Of a stretch of 64,000 nucleotides of DNA, positions 54,206 through 63,092 are shown piece by piece. The notes below the pieces were generated by a model. It was not told the DNA's origin. It did not search any database and saw only the letters and a list, made by a program, of their open reading frames with translations. Positions within the stretch are counted from its first letter, which is position 1, and every line of letters starts with the position of its first letter. The translations under genes and the position numbers were made by a program. This DNA is from Blastomonas ursincola (GTDB taxonomy: Bacteria; Pseudomonadota; Alphaproteobacteria; Sphingomonadales; Sphingomonadaceae), in the NCBI RefSeq assembly GCF_013607875.1, contig NZ_VDES01000002.1, positions 637,638 through 701,637 of the forward strand, given 5' to 3'.

Positions 54206-55390
54206 TTAATCCAGATTGGTATTGAAACCGGTTGCATCGGCTGCAGCGAAATAGCCTGCGATCACTTCCTGCTCCTCAGGCGTGAGATGCGGGTTCCACA
54301 CATCGAAGATCAGGACGGCGCGCATCTCGTCGCTGTCGTTCCACGCTTCGTGCTCGATGGTATCGTCAAACGCAAAGGCCGTGCCGACCTTCCATTCGCG
54401 CGTTTCGCCGCCCACCCGAAAGCCGCAACCATCGGGAACGATCAGCGGCAGGTGGACGATCGCGCGGGTGTTTGTGACGCCGGTATGCGGCGGAATGCGC
54501 GTGCGCGGCTTGAGGATCGAGAAAAAGGCGGTCGGCGCGCGGCCTGGGATGATGCTCTGCGGGATTCCGCTGAGCGCCTGTGCGGTGGCCGGGCAGCGCT
54601 CCAGCACGGCGGCGTTGGGCTTGCCATATTCCCACAGGAAGCAGGCCCCCCATGCAAGCGACTGGTCGAGCGGTGACCATTTGCTCTGCGGCGCTCCCTT
54701 TTCCATCCGCACATAGGGGCGCAGCGCATCGCCGGGATCGGCGAGCAGCGCCAGCATCTCCTCGCGAATGGCGTCTGTCCTGGCCTCGACCTGTGCAAAC
54801 CAGGGGAAATGCGCTTCCTCGAAAAACTCGTCCGCGGGCAGGAAGGGATAGCACAGGCCGTTGCATTCGTTGGTGTAGATCTTGCGCTTGCCCATCGCGG
54901 CGTCGACAAAGGCGCGTGCGCGTCGCCCCGCAGTGGTCGGCATCCGCGCCTGAAAGTCGCCCAGCGCGTCCATGACCTGATATTCGATGCGGCTGGTGCA
55001 GGCAGCGCAGAAATCACGGCCCACCTGCAGCACGGGCACCAGCGCTTCGGGCAGCGGGTCGAGATGCGCGGCAAGCTGAAGCACAGCCTGCCAGGCTGCC
55101 AATGCATTGGCCTCGTCGCCGGTTCGCTGATGCGCCTCGGCCTTGCGCAGCCATGCCATGAAATCGCGCCGATCGATGTCGAGTGCGGCGTCTAGTGCGG
55201 CAAGTTCGCCCTGGTCGTCGCCAAGTGCGCGCCGGGCCGTCGCCAGATTGCGCCACAAGGCGGTGGCGCCCGGATCGGCCCGCGTCGCTGCCTCGAAGGC
55301 GCGTGCAGCTTCGGCAAAGCGCCCCTCGCGCAAAGCCGCCATCCCGGCGCTGTTCAACGCTACCGGATCATTTTGTGCAGTTACTGCCAT
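54206..55390 (-). CDS. TPR plus aspartyl/asparaginyl beta-hydroxylase domain protein
   Basis: 394 residues. N-terminal tetratricopeptide helices (NSAGMAALREGRFAEAARAFEAATR and DDQGELAALDAALDIDRRDF, about residues 13-115) followed by an AspH-type Fe(II)/2-oxoglutarate oxygenase: RIPPHTGVTNTRAIVHLPL (first His ligand), FRVGGETREWKVG and DDTIEHEAWN (second His). Such enzymes hydroxylate Asp/Asn side chains of proteins or amino acids. It starts 66 bp from the divergent sulfotransferase-like gene, suggesting shared control and possibly a shared modified product. Confidence 0.88.
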   Translation of the reverse strand: MAVTAQNDPVALNSAGMAALREGRFAEAARAFEAATRADPGATALWRNLATARRALGDDQGELAALDAALDIDRRDFMAWLRKAEAHQRTGDEANALAAWQAVLQLAAHLDPLPEALVPVLQVGRDFCAACTSRIEYQVMDALGDFQARMPTTAGRRARAFVDAAMGKRKIYTNECNGLCYPFLPADEFFEEAHFPWFAQVEARTDAIREEMLALLADPGDALRPYVRMEKGAPQSKWSPLDQSLAWGACFLWEYGKPNAAVLERCPATAQALSGIPQSIIPGRAPTAFFSILKPRTRIPPHTGVTNTRAIVHLPLIVPDGCGFRVGGETREWKVGTAFAFDDTIEHEAWNDSDEMRAVLIFDVWNPHLTPEEQEVIAGYFAAADATGFNTNLD

Positions 55391-55456
55391 ATGTTGCTAG
55401 TCCCCCGACCACGTCCTGCTTGCCACGCTGCCGGGGGATTGGCAAGGATCGCCGCG

Positions 55457-56503
55457 ATGACCGATACCGGCCCCGATTTCTCCGGCGACAAGGCCGCTCT
55501 GGTGCGCGATTCCCTTTGGCATGCGCATCGCTATGACGCGGTGCAGGACGCGTTCCAGTTTCGCCATGTCGCGCGGGACCAGCACCGCCGGGCCACCTTC
55601 CTCACCGACGAATATCTCGGCGAGGCCGCGCAGGTCGTTCCGGTGCCGCGCGTGCAGGCGCTGGCAGCCGGTGCACCGCGGGCGCCGCTCCATTTCATTT
55701 TCCATTCGGCCTTCTGCGCATCGACCATGCTGGTGCGCGCGCTCGACGTGCCGGGCCTGGCCATGGGGCTGTCCGAGCCGATGCTGTGCAACGACATGAT
55801 GGGCTGGCGCTGGCGCGGGGCAGACCGGCGCCAGGTCGCCGCTGTGCTCGATGTGTCGCTGGCGCTGCTGCAGCGCCCGTTCGGCCCCGGCGAAGCGGTG
55901 GTGGTCAAGCCATCTAACATCTTCAACCCGCTGATTCAGGCAGTGATGGCGCTGCGGCCGGAAAGTCGCGCGCTGCTGCTGTACGCGCCGCTGCCGGTGT
56001 TTCTCGCCTCGGTCGCGCGCAAGGGGCTCTGGTGCCGCCTCTGGGCGCGCGAGCTGCTCGAGGGGCAGTTGCGCGAAGGCGGGGTAGACATGGGCTTCGG
56101 CCCGGCGGACTTCTTCCGTCAGAGCGATCTGCAGGTCGCCGCGGTCGGCTGGCTGGTGCAGCATCGCCAGTTCGGCCAGATTGCGCGCGCGCTGGGCCCC
56201 GAGCGGGTCGCGACGCTCGACAGCGAAACGCTGACGGCTGCCAAGCCCGACCATCTTAAGGCACTGGCGCGCCATTTCGGTCTGGGGCTGACACCCGCGC
56301 TGGAACAGGCGATGCTCGCCAACCCTGCGCTTACCAGCCATTCCAAGTTCGGCCAGGCCTTCAGCGCCGAAGATCGTGCGGCCGAGCAGGATTTTGCCCG
56401 CCGCGCCTATGGCGACGAGATCGACAAGGTGCATGTCTGGGCGCTCGAGGTGGCCCGGGTGAACGGCATCGCACTCGACCTGCCGCATCCGCTCAGCCTG
56501 TAA
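55457..56503 (+). CDS. Sulfotransferase-like protein
   Basis: 348 residues from the ATG at 55457. The segment HFIFHSAFCASTMLVRAL occupies the place of the PAPS phosphate-binding loop in sulfotransferase relatives, and VVVKPSNIFNPLIQAV and ALLLYAPLPVFLASV correspond to later core strands. The loop lacks a classic RSGTT, so donor binding and activity are uncertain. Paired divergently with the AspH-TPR gene. Confidence 0.6.
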   Translation: MTDTGPDFSGDKAALVRDSLWHAHRYDAVQDAFQFRHVARDQHRRATFLTDEYLGEAAQVVPVPRVQALAAGAPRAPLHFIFHSAFCASTMLVRALDVPGLAMGLSEPMLCNDMMGWRWRGADRRQVAAVLDVSLALLQRPFGPGEAVVVKPSNIFNPLIQAVMALRPESRALLLYAPLPVFLASVARKGLWCRLWARELLEGQLREGGVDMGFGPADFFRQSDLQVAAVGWLVQHRQFGQIARALGPERVATLDSETLTAAKPDHLKALARHFGLGLTPALEQAMLANPALTSHSKFGQAFSAEDRAAEQDFARRAYGDEIDKVHVWALEVARVNGIALDLPHPLSL

Positions 56504-56631
56504 AATCCTTCCCGTTCGCGGCTTTCGTTCGTCGTGGCGGGGAACCGTTCCGTCGCTCTGCCGTAACCCAGCCAGGATGACCGACCCCGTTTTTCCCGGG
56601 CCGCGGCATCGGGACAAAACAGGAGGAAGAC

Positions 56632-56901
56632 ATGGGTTTGATTCTGGCGCTGATCATGGGCGGCATCATGGGCTGGCTCGCCAGCAAGGTGATGAACCGC
56701 GACGCGCAGATGGGCATTTTCTGGAACGTGGTGGTCGGCTGTATCGGTTCGGTGCTGGGCCGGTTCCTGTTCGGCGGACTGATCGGCCGCGGCAGCCTGC
56801 GCGCGGACGCCTTTGATCCGCTGACGCTGCTGACCTCGTTCCTGGGTGCGGTCGTCCTGCTGGCGATCGTCAACCTGGTGCAGCGCGGTCGCGCACGGTA
56901 A
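56632..56901 (+). CDS. GlsB/YeaQ/YmgE family stress-response membrane protein
   Basis: 89 residues after an AGGAGGAAGAC ribosome site. Three short hydrophobic helices (LILALIMGGIMGWLASKVM; FWNVVVGCIGSVLGRFLFGG; LLTSFLGAVVLLAIVNLVQ) with glycine-zipper spacing match the transglycosylase-associated GlsB/YeaQ family, linked to stress response in other bacteria. An insertion LIGRGSLRADAFDP separates helices two and three. Monocistronic, followed by a double terminator. Confidence 0.9.
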   Translation: MGLILALIMGGIMGWLASKVMNRDAQMGIFWNVVVGCIGSVLGRFLFGGLIGRGSLRADAFDPLTLLTSFLGAVVLLAIVNLVQRGRAR

Positions 56902-56910
56902 CGGCACACC

Positions 56911-56930
56911 GCCCGCAAAGCGGGGCTTTT
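56911..56930 (+). terminator. Short hairpin after glsB-like gene
   Basis: CCCGCAAAGCGGG followed by GCTTTT, 10 bp after the stop codon; a compact Rho-independent terminator. Confidence 0.6.
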
Positions 56931-56941
56931 CCATCCGAAAA

Positions 56942-56973
56942 GGGCACCGGTGCATGGCTCCGGTGCCCTTTTT
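56942..56973 (+). terminator. Rho-independent terminator
   Basis: GGGCACCGG and CCGGTGCCC form a perfect 9-bp stem around a nine-base loop, followed by TTTTT; the upstream AAAA makes it work on both strands. Confidence 0.8.
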
Positions 56974-57210
56974 GCTGCGCGCATTAACCTCCAACAATTG
57001 CCATCCTGCCTGACAGGTTCTAAAGCGCGCCGCGTGCAGCGCAGCATTATGGCTTGCGCGTGGTGACTTAATTGGATAACACAGTGCCATGACGTTTCCC
57101 GAGCGCATGGGCGTTTCCGGGGAGCATGGTCTCCGCAGATCGCGAGATCGATCGCGCATCGATCGATGCGGACTGTTGCGGAGAGCCACGAGGTTTGGAC
57201 GGATCGGGCA
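56974..57210. other. Leader region of the RND efflux operon
   Basis: 237 bp after the terminator pair with no supported gene (the full gene-free stretch is 56902-57210). Probably contains the promoter of the efflux operon; no clear regulator palindrome was found, and no regulator gene is adjacent. Confidence 0.4.
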
Positions 57211-58431
57211 ATGAATTACGAAAGCAGCTTTGGCGGCGACACCATCACCGCACGCAGCGAAGATCTTTACGGGTCGGAGGTTGACGGCGCAGCCCGGTCG
57301 GGACGGCGTCGCAACATCATCATTGCCATTGTCGTCCTCGCCTTGCTGGTGGCGGCGGGCGTGTATTTCTTCGGCGGCAAGCCCGAGACGGCTGCAGGCG
57401 AAGGCGCGAAGGCCGGTGCTGGCGAGAGCGAATCGCAGGCCCCGGCAGTGACCGTGATCGTGCCCGGTTCGGGCTCGGTCGAGCGCGTCATCAATGCCAC
57501 CGGAACGCTGGCTGCACGGCGTGAAATGCCGATCGGCATTGCAGGCGAAGGCGGCCAGGTGATCCGCGTGCTGGTGCAGCCGGGCGACTGGGTGCGCACC
57601 GGCCAGGTGCTCGCGATCATCGATCAGGACGTCCAGACCCAGCAGGCGCGCTCGCTCGCGGCCCAGATCCAGGTGAGCCAGGCCGATGCGGTGCTCGCGC
57701 AGAATGAGCTCGACCGTGCGCTGCAGCTGGTCGATCGCGGATTCATCTCCAAGGCCGATGTCGATCGTCGCCGCGCGACGCGCGATGCGGCGGTGGCGCG
57801 CGTCGAGGTGGCCAAGGCGCAGCTGCGCGAGGCGCAGGCGCGCAATGGCCGCCTCAGCATCCGCGCGCCCGAATCGGGTCTGGTGCTCGAGCGCAATGTC
57901 GAGCCTGGCCAGGTGGTCGGCGGCGGCAGCGGCGTGCTGTTCCGCATGGCGGCTGGCGGCGAGATGGAGCTGCGCGCGCAGATGGGCGAGGCCGATCTTG
58001 CCGCGCTCAGCGTTGGCGTGCGCGCCGATGTGCGCCCGGTCGGCACCGACCGGACCTTCAGCGGCCGGGTTTGGCAGGTCGCGCCGATCATCAACGAGAC
58101 CTCGCGTCAGGGCGTTGCCCGCATCGCGCTGGGCTATGACAAGGCGCTGCGTCCGGGCGGTTTTGCCAGCGCTGCGGTGATCAGCGGATCGAGCCAGTCC
58201 CCTGTGCTGCCTGAGTCCGCCGTGCTCAGCGACGACAAGGGCAGCTATGTCTATGTCATCAACAAGGACAACAAGGTCGAGCGGCGCAACGTGACCACCG
58301 GCATCGTGACGCCGCGCGGCATCGCGATCGCGACGGGCATCAGCGGCAAGGAGCGCGTCGTGCTCTATGCAGGCGGCTTCCTCAATCCCGGCGAGACGGT
58401 GCGCCCGCAGATGCAGGGCAAGCGCGGCTGA
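57211..58431 (+). CDS. RND efflux periplasmic adaptor subunit
   Basis: 406 residues from the ATG at 57211 (an ATG at 57166 would add 15). A cytosolic N-terminus of about 32 residues precedes a single membrane anchor (IIIAIVVLALLVAAGVYFF), then the membrane-fusion-protein order: barrel-sandwich half (GEGGQVIRVLVQPGDWVRTG), an alpha-hairpin (about 140-215), second sandwich half (IRAPESGLVLERNVEPGQVV), beta-barrel and membrane-proximal domains. It links the RND pump encoded 186 bp downstream to an outer-membrane channel, which is not encoded nearby. Confidence 0.93.
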   Translation: MNYESSFGGDTITARSEDLYGSEVDGAARSGRRRNIIIAIVVLALLVAAGVYFFGGKPETAAGEGAKAGAGESESQAPAVTVIVPGSGSVERVINATGTLAARREMPIGIAGEGGQVIRVLVQPGDWVRTGQVLAIIDQDVQTQQARSLAAQIQVSQADAVLAQNELDRALQLVDRGFISKADVDRRRATRDAAVARVEVAKAQLREAQARNGRLSIRAPESGLVLERNVEPGQVVGGGSGVLFRMAAGGEMELRAQMGEADLAALSVGVRADVRPVGTDRTFSGRVWQVAPIINETSRQGVARIALGYDKALRPGGFASAAVISGSSQSPVLPESAVLSDDKGSYVYVINKDNKVERRNVTTGIVTPRGIAIATGISGKERVVLYAGGFLNPGETVRPQMQGKRG

Positions 58432-58582
58432 CCTGGCGGGTACGGCGCACGCGGCCCTTGCCGCTGCCGGTTGTCGAAAGGGTGCGTGCGTTGGTCGAGA
58501 GGGCCCGCCCGGTGGCGTTCTTGCCGGGCTGCACGGGTTGCATGGGGCCTGCATCTGGCCGTATTGGGATAACGTAGCTGGA

Positions 58583-58599
58583 CCGGGCGCAGCGCCCGG
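58583..58599 (+). other. Hairpin just before the RND pump ribosome site
   Basis: CCGGGCG-CAG-CGCCCGG, a perfect 7-bp stem ending a few bases before the GACGAGGA ribosome site of the pump gene. May affect mRNA stability or translation of the second cistron. Confidence 0.45.
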
Positions 58600-58617
58600 C
58601 GGGACGAGGAAAAAGCG

Positions 58618-61600
58618 ATGAACTTCCGGAACATGTCGGCCTGGTCGATCCGCAATCCGATCATCCCGCTCGTCTTCTTCACCGGTCTGCTGTTCGCCGG
58701 CATCCTCAGCTTCATGCGCATGGATGTGGTGAACAATCCGGACATTGACTTCCCGGCGGTGCAGGTCGTCATCTCGCAGCCCGGCGCAGCCCCGACCGAG
58801 ATCGAGAACCAGATCACCCAGCGCATCGAATCCGCCGTTCGGTCGATCAATGGTGTTAAGAATATCAGCTCGACCGCCAGCGAAGGGTCGTCGAGCACCT
58901 TTGTCGAATTCGAGATCGGCACGGATGTCATCGAAGCGGTGAACGAGGTCAAGAACTCGGTCGACCAGATTCGCGGCAGTTTGCCCGAGGGCATTCTGGA
59001 GCCATCGGTGACCAAGGTCGACGCAACCGGCGAGCCAATCGCCTATTATGCGGTCGAAGCCGACGACATGACGATCGAGCAGCTGAGCTGGTTCGTCGAT
59101 GATACAGTGACCAAGCGATTGCTCGCGATCGACGGGATGGCCGAGATCGACCGCTTTGGCGGGGTCAACCGAGAAATTCGTGTGGTGCTGGACCCTCAGA
59201 AGATGCAGTCGCTGGGTGTTACGGCCTCGCAGGTCAACAACGCGCTGCGCCAGATCAATATTGATGCTGCCGGAGGCCGCGCAGATATTGGTGGCACCAA
59301 GCAGTCGCTCCGCGTGCTCGGCAATGCCGATACCGCTTTCGACCTGTCGCAGACCCAGGTGCCGCTCGGCAACGGGCGCACCGTCAAGCTCACCGATATC
59401 GCGACCGTGACCGACGGCTATGGCGAGCCGACCTCGATCAGCAAGGTGCGCGACAAGGAGGTCGTGAATTTTGCCATGACGCGGTCCAAGGGGGCTTCGG
59501 ACGTGACCGTCTATTACGAAGCTCTCAAGGCGATGGACGAGCTCAAGAAAGAGAATCCGGGAATCGAGTTCATCCCGCTCGGCACCAGTGTCGAATATAC
59601 CGAGGGTCAGTATGAAAGCTCGATCTCGGCGATGGTCGAAGGCGCGGTGCTGGCGGTGGTCGTGGTGTTTTTCTTCCTGCGCGACTGGCGCGCGACGATC
59701 ATTTCGGCGATTGCCATTCCGCTCTCGGCGATCCCAACATTCTGGTTCATGGATCTGCTCGGCTTCAACCTGAATTTCCTGTCGCTGCTCGCGCTCGGCC
59801 TGGTCGCGGGTGTGCTCGTCGATGACGCGATCGTGGAGATCGAGAATATCGTCCGGCACATGCGCATGGGCAAATCGGCCTATCAGGCATCGATCGACGC
59901 GGCGGACGAGATCGGCCTAGCGGTGGTCGCGACCTCGTTCTGCATCGTCGCGGTGTTCCTGCCCGTGGGCCTGATGCCGGGCATCTCGGGGCAGTTCTTC
60001 AAGAATTTCGGCTTCACCATCGTCGTTTCGGTGCTGATGAGCCTTGCCGTCGCGCGCATGATCACGCCGATGATCGCGGCCTATTTTCTGGAAGCCAAGG
60101 GCCACGCCTCGCACGGCGAGGGCCGCCTGATGGACATGTACATGAGGGTTCTCGGCTTCTCGCTCGACCAGAGCCGGGCCAAGGCCTTTCGGGGATCCAA
60201 TCCCAGCCTTGGCCGCAAGCTGGTCGCGTTGTTCCTTGATCATCGCGTCTGGATGATGGGAATCGGCATGCTTGCCTTTGTGCTCACCGTTGTCCTCTTC
60301 ATGATCACGCCGGCTCAGTTCCAGCCGACGATCAACGAGGATAACAGCCGCATCCAGATCGAGATGGTGCCCGGCACGACGCTGGAGCAGACCGAGGTGG
60401 TGGCCGACAAGGTCGCCGCGATCATGTACAAGCAGCCCGAAGTCGAGCGCGCCCTGATCCGCATTCGCGAGGGCAATGGCACCATCTTCGTCACGCTCAA
60501 GAAGGATCGCAAGAAGAAGTCGTTTGAGTTCGAACGGGATCTGGCCCCGACGCTTCAGGCCATTCCTGACGCGCGGGTGACCTTCGCATCGCAATCGGGT
60601 GGTGGCGGCACCAATCGCGATATCTCGATCATGCTTACTGGCTCCGACCCCGACAAGCTGGATAGCGCGGCGGCTACGCTGGTCGAACAGATGAAGGGGC
60701 TGAAAGAGGTAACCGGACCTCGTGTCAACGCTGACATGCGCAGACCGGAAATCATCGTGAAGCCGCGCGCCGACCTGGCCGCGCAGCTGGGCATCACCAC
60801 GGCCGCACTCAGCCAGGCTATACGGATTGCGACACTGGGCGAGATCGAGCAGAACGCAGCGAAATTCTCGTTGTCTGATCGTCAGATCCAGATCCGCGTC
60901 GTCCTGCCAAAGGAATCGCGCTACGATTTCGAGACCATACAGAACCTGCCGGTGCAGACCGCTGCAGGCGGGTCGGTGCCGCTCAGCCGCGTCGCCGATA
61001 TTTCGTTCGGCTCGGGCCCGACCACGATCCAGCGCTACAATCAGGAGCGTCGCGTGTTCGTCGGCGCAGACCTTGCCCAGGGCGTGGTGACCAGCCAGGC
61101 AATGGAGAAGATCAACAACCTGCCGATCATGAAGAACCTGCCGACTGGGGTGAGCAACAAGCCCTTTGGCGAGCAGGAATGGCAGGCGGAACTGATCCTC
61201 AACTTCATCATCGCTCTGGTCTCGGGCGTGCTGCTCGTTTTTGCGGTGCTGGTGCTGCTCTACAAGCGGCTGATGTCGCCGCTGGTCAACATGGGCTCGC
61301 TGGCGCTTGCTCCGCTGGGCGGAATCCTGCTCGTCTGGGCCGTCGGCCAGCCGGTATCGATGCCGGTGCTGATCGGGGTTCTGATGCTGCTCGGCATCGT
61401 GTCGAAGAACTCGATCCTGCTGATCGACTTCGCGATCGAGGAGATGCATCGGGGCGTGCCCAAGCACGAGGCCATTATGGATGCCGGGCACAAGCGTGCG
61501 CAGCCTATCATCATGACAACGGTCGCGATGGTGTTCGGCATGATCCCGACCGCGCTCTCGCTCTCGGGCGACGGTGCATGGCGTGCCCCGATGGGTACGG

Positions 61601-61776
61601 TGGTGATCGGCGGATTGATCGTCTCGACGCTGCTGACGCTGGTGATCGTTCCCGCAGGCTTCAGCCTCGCCGATGGCGTCGAAAAGCGCGTGGGTCCGTG
61701 GCTGCGCAACCGTCTGCTCACCTACAAGCCGGGCGATAACCGCCACGATACGCCAGAGGTTCAGCCGGCCGAGTGA
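58618..61776 (+). CDS. RND multidrug efflux pump, HAE1 family permease
   Basis: 1052 residues, the usual length. Helix 1 (IPLVFFTGLLFAGILSF), a large porter loop, helices 2-6 with the proton-relay motif LVAGVLVDDAIVEIENIVRHM (paired Asp in helix 4), the second porter loop and helices 8-12 including IGVLMLLGIVSKNSILLIDF. A trimeric, proton-driven exporter of drugs, dyes or lipids working with the adaptor upstream. Substrates cannot be predicted. Confidence 0.95.
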   Translation: MNFRNMSAWSIRNPIIPLVFFTGLLFAGILSFMRMDVVNNPDIDFPAVQVVISQPGAAPTEIENQITQRIESAVRSINGVKNISSTASEGSSSTFVEFEIGTDVIEAVNEVKNSVDQIRGSLPEGILEPSVTKVDATGEPIAYYAVEADDMTIEQLSWFVDDTVTKRLLAIDGMAEIDRFGGVNREIRVVLDPQKMQSLGVTASQVNNALRQINIDAAGGRADIGGTKQSLRVLGNADTAFDLSQTQVPLGNGRTVKLTDIATVTDGYGEPTSISKVRDKEVVNFAMTRSKGASDVTVYYEALKAMDELKKENPGIEFIPLGTSVEYTEGQYESSISAMVEGAVLAVVVVFFFLRDWRATIISAIAIPLSAIPTFWFMDLLGFNLNFLSLLALGLVAGVLVDDAIVEIENIVRHMRMGKSAYQASIDAADEIGLAVVATSFCIVAVFLPVGLMPGISGQFFKNFGFTIVVSVLMSLAVARMITPMIAAYFLEAKGHASHGEGRLMDMYMRVLGFSLDQSRAKAFRGSNPSLGRKLVALFLDHRVWMMGIGMLAFVLTVVLFMITPAQFQPTINEDNSRIQIEMVPGTTLEQTEVVADKVAAIMYKQPEVERALIRIREGNGTIFVTLKKDRKKKSFEFERDLAPTLQAIPDARVTFASQSGGGGTNRDISIMLTGSDPDKLDSAAATLVEQMKGLKEVTGPRVNADMRRPEIIVKPRADLAAQLGITTAALSQAIRIATLGEIEQNAAKFSLSDRQIQIRVVLPKESRYDFETIQNLPVQTAAGGSVPLSRVADISFGSGPTTIQRYNQERRVFVGADLAQGVVTSQAMEKINNLPIMKNLPTGVSNKPFGEQEWQAELILNFIIALVSGVLLVFAVLVLLYKRLMSPLVNMGSLALAPLGGILLVWAVGQPVSMPVLIGVLMLLGIVSKNSILLIDFAIEEMHRGVPKHEAIMDAGHKRAQPIIMTTVAMVFGMIPTALSLSGDGAWRAPMGTVVIGGLIVSTLLTLVIVPAGFSLADGVEKRVGPWLRNRLLTYKPGDNRHDTPEVQPAE

Positions 61777-63050
61777 GCGGACCGGGCCCGAAGATGCAGA
61801 CCGCTCCCGCAGCCCGCCAGGCCGATCCGGCCTGGCGCATGCGGGCTATTGCCACGGGCATGCTGGTGGTGATGGCGGGCGTGTTCCTGGCGACGCACTG
61901 GGCCGAGGGGCATGTCGATGACCGCTGGGGCTATGCCCGCGCCTTTGCCGAGGCGGCGATGGTGGGCGGGCTGGCCGACTGGTTTGCAGTCACCGCATTG
62001 TTCCGTCATCCGCTTGGCCTGCCGATCCCGCACACCGCGATCATCCCGCGCAACAAGGACCGCATTGGCGACACGATGGCGCAGTTCCTGCGCAGCAACT
62101 TCCTGACGCCACTGGTGGTCGCGCGGCGGATGCGCAGCATGAATGTCGCCGCCGCGGCGGGGCGCTTCCTCGTCCAGCCCACCGGGGGCGAGGGGCGGCT
62201 GCGGCTGGGCGCGTCGAACATGGTCGCCGATGTGCTCGAATCGCTCGACCAGGACCGGCTCGGGGGCAACGCCAAGGAGGCGCTCAAGGTCCAGCTTGAA
62301 AAGCTCGATGTCGCGCCGCTGCTTGGCCAGATCCTCAGCGCCGCGATCGCCGACAACCGCCACCTGCCGCTGATGGACGGCATCGTCAAATGGACCCAGC
62401 GTACGCTCTTTGCCAACGAGGAACTGCTCAAGGACATGGTGCGATCGCGCGCCAATTCGATCATGCGCTGGACCGGACTCGACGAGCGACTCGCCACCGG
62501 CATTATCGACGGCTTGCACAATCTGCTGTTCGACATGGCCGAGGATGTCGACCATCCGCTGCGCCATAAGGTCGAAGAAGGGCTCGAGACGCTCGCCCAT
62601 CGCCTGCTGCACGATCCCGAGATGCAGGACAAGGTGCGCGGCATCAAGGCGGAGATGCTGGCCAACCCGGCAATGGCGCGCTGGCTCGACGGTCTGTGGG
62701 AGCGTAGCCGCGCCGCGCTGCTGCGCGCCGCACGCGACCCCGACAATGCGCTTTCGGGCCAGTTCGGCGATGGCCTCCGGCAGATCGGCGAATCGCTGAT
62801 GAACGATTCGCGCATGCAGACGCAGATCAACCGCTTCGCCCGCAGGACGCTGGTCGGCATCGCCAACCGCTATGGCGACCAGATCGTGCGGCTGGTATCG
62901 GAAACGGTGCGCCGCTGGGACGCGCAGACGATCACCGGGCGGGTCGAGAATGCAGTGGGCAAGGACCTGCAGTTCATCCGCATCAACGGGACGCTGGTCG
63001 GCGGACTGGTGGGCCTGACGATCCACGCCGCGACGGTGTGGTTGGGGTGA
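61773..63050 (+). CDS. DUF445 domain membrane protein
   Basis: 425 residues from a GTG overlapping the pump stop (GTGA); an ATG at 61794 is the alternative. Helix at about 24-42, then the DUF445 signature (AFAEAAMVGGLADWFAVTAL, FRHPLGLPIPHTAIIPRNKDRIG) and a long helical body, with a C-terminal hydrophobic segment (LVGGLVGLTIHAATVWL). The family is of unknown function, in the envelope. Translational coupling to the pump suggests cotranscription, not necessarily a shared job. Confidence 0.88.
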   Translation: MSGPGPKMQTAPAARQADPAWRMRAIATGMLVVMAGVFLATHWAEGHVDDRWGYARAFAEAAMVGGLADWFAVTALFRHPLGLPIPHTAIIPRNKDRIGDTMAQFLRSNFLTPLVVARRMRSMNVAAAAGRFLVQPTGGEGRLRLGASNMVADVLESLDQDRLGGNAKEALKVQLEKLDVAPLLGQILSAAIADNRHLPLMDGIVKWTQRTLFANEELLKDMVRSRANSIMRWTGLDERLATGIIDGLHNLLFDMAEDVDHPLRHKVEEGLETLAHRLLHDPEMQDKVRGIKAEMLANPAMARWLDGLWERSRAALLRAARDPDNALSGQFGDGLRQIGESLMNDSRMQTQINRFARRTLVGIANRYGDQIVRLVSETVRRWDAQTITGRVENAVGKDLQFIRINGTLVGGLVGLTIHAATVWLG

Positions 63051-63062
63051 TCCTCTCTTAAT

Positions 63063-63088
63063 TCCTCCCCCAGCTCGCTGGGGGAGGA
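63063..63088. terminator. Palindrome between convergent genes
   Basis: TCCTCCCCCAG and CTGGGGGAGGA form a perfect 11-bp stem with a CTCG loop, between the DUF445 and selO ends. It matches half of the large repeat at 45.3-45.4 kb, so the repeat may serve as a bidirectional terminator. Confidence 0.6.
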
Positions 63089-63092
63089 TTTC

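Noticed and set aside
56407-59859. Minus-strand open frame of 1150 codons opposite the efflux adaptor and pump
   Set aside because: It spans several genes and terminators on the other strand and encodes low-complexity His/Arg/Asp-rich sequence; the real genes on the plus strand are all well supported.
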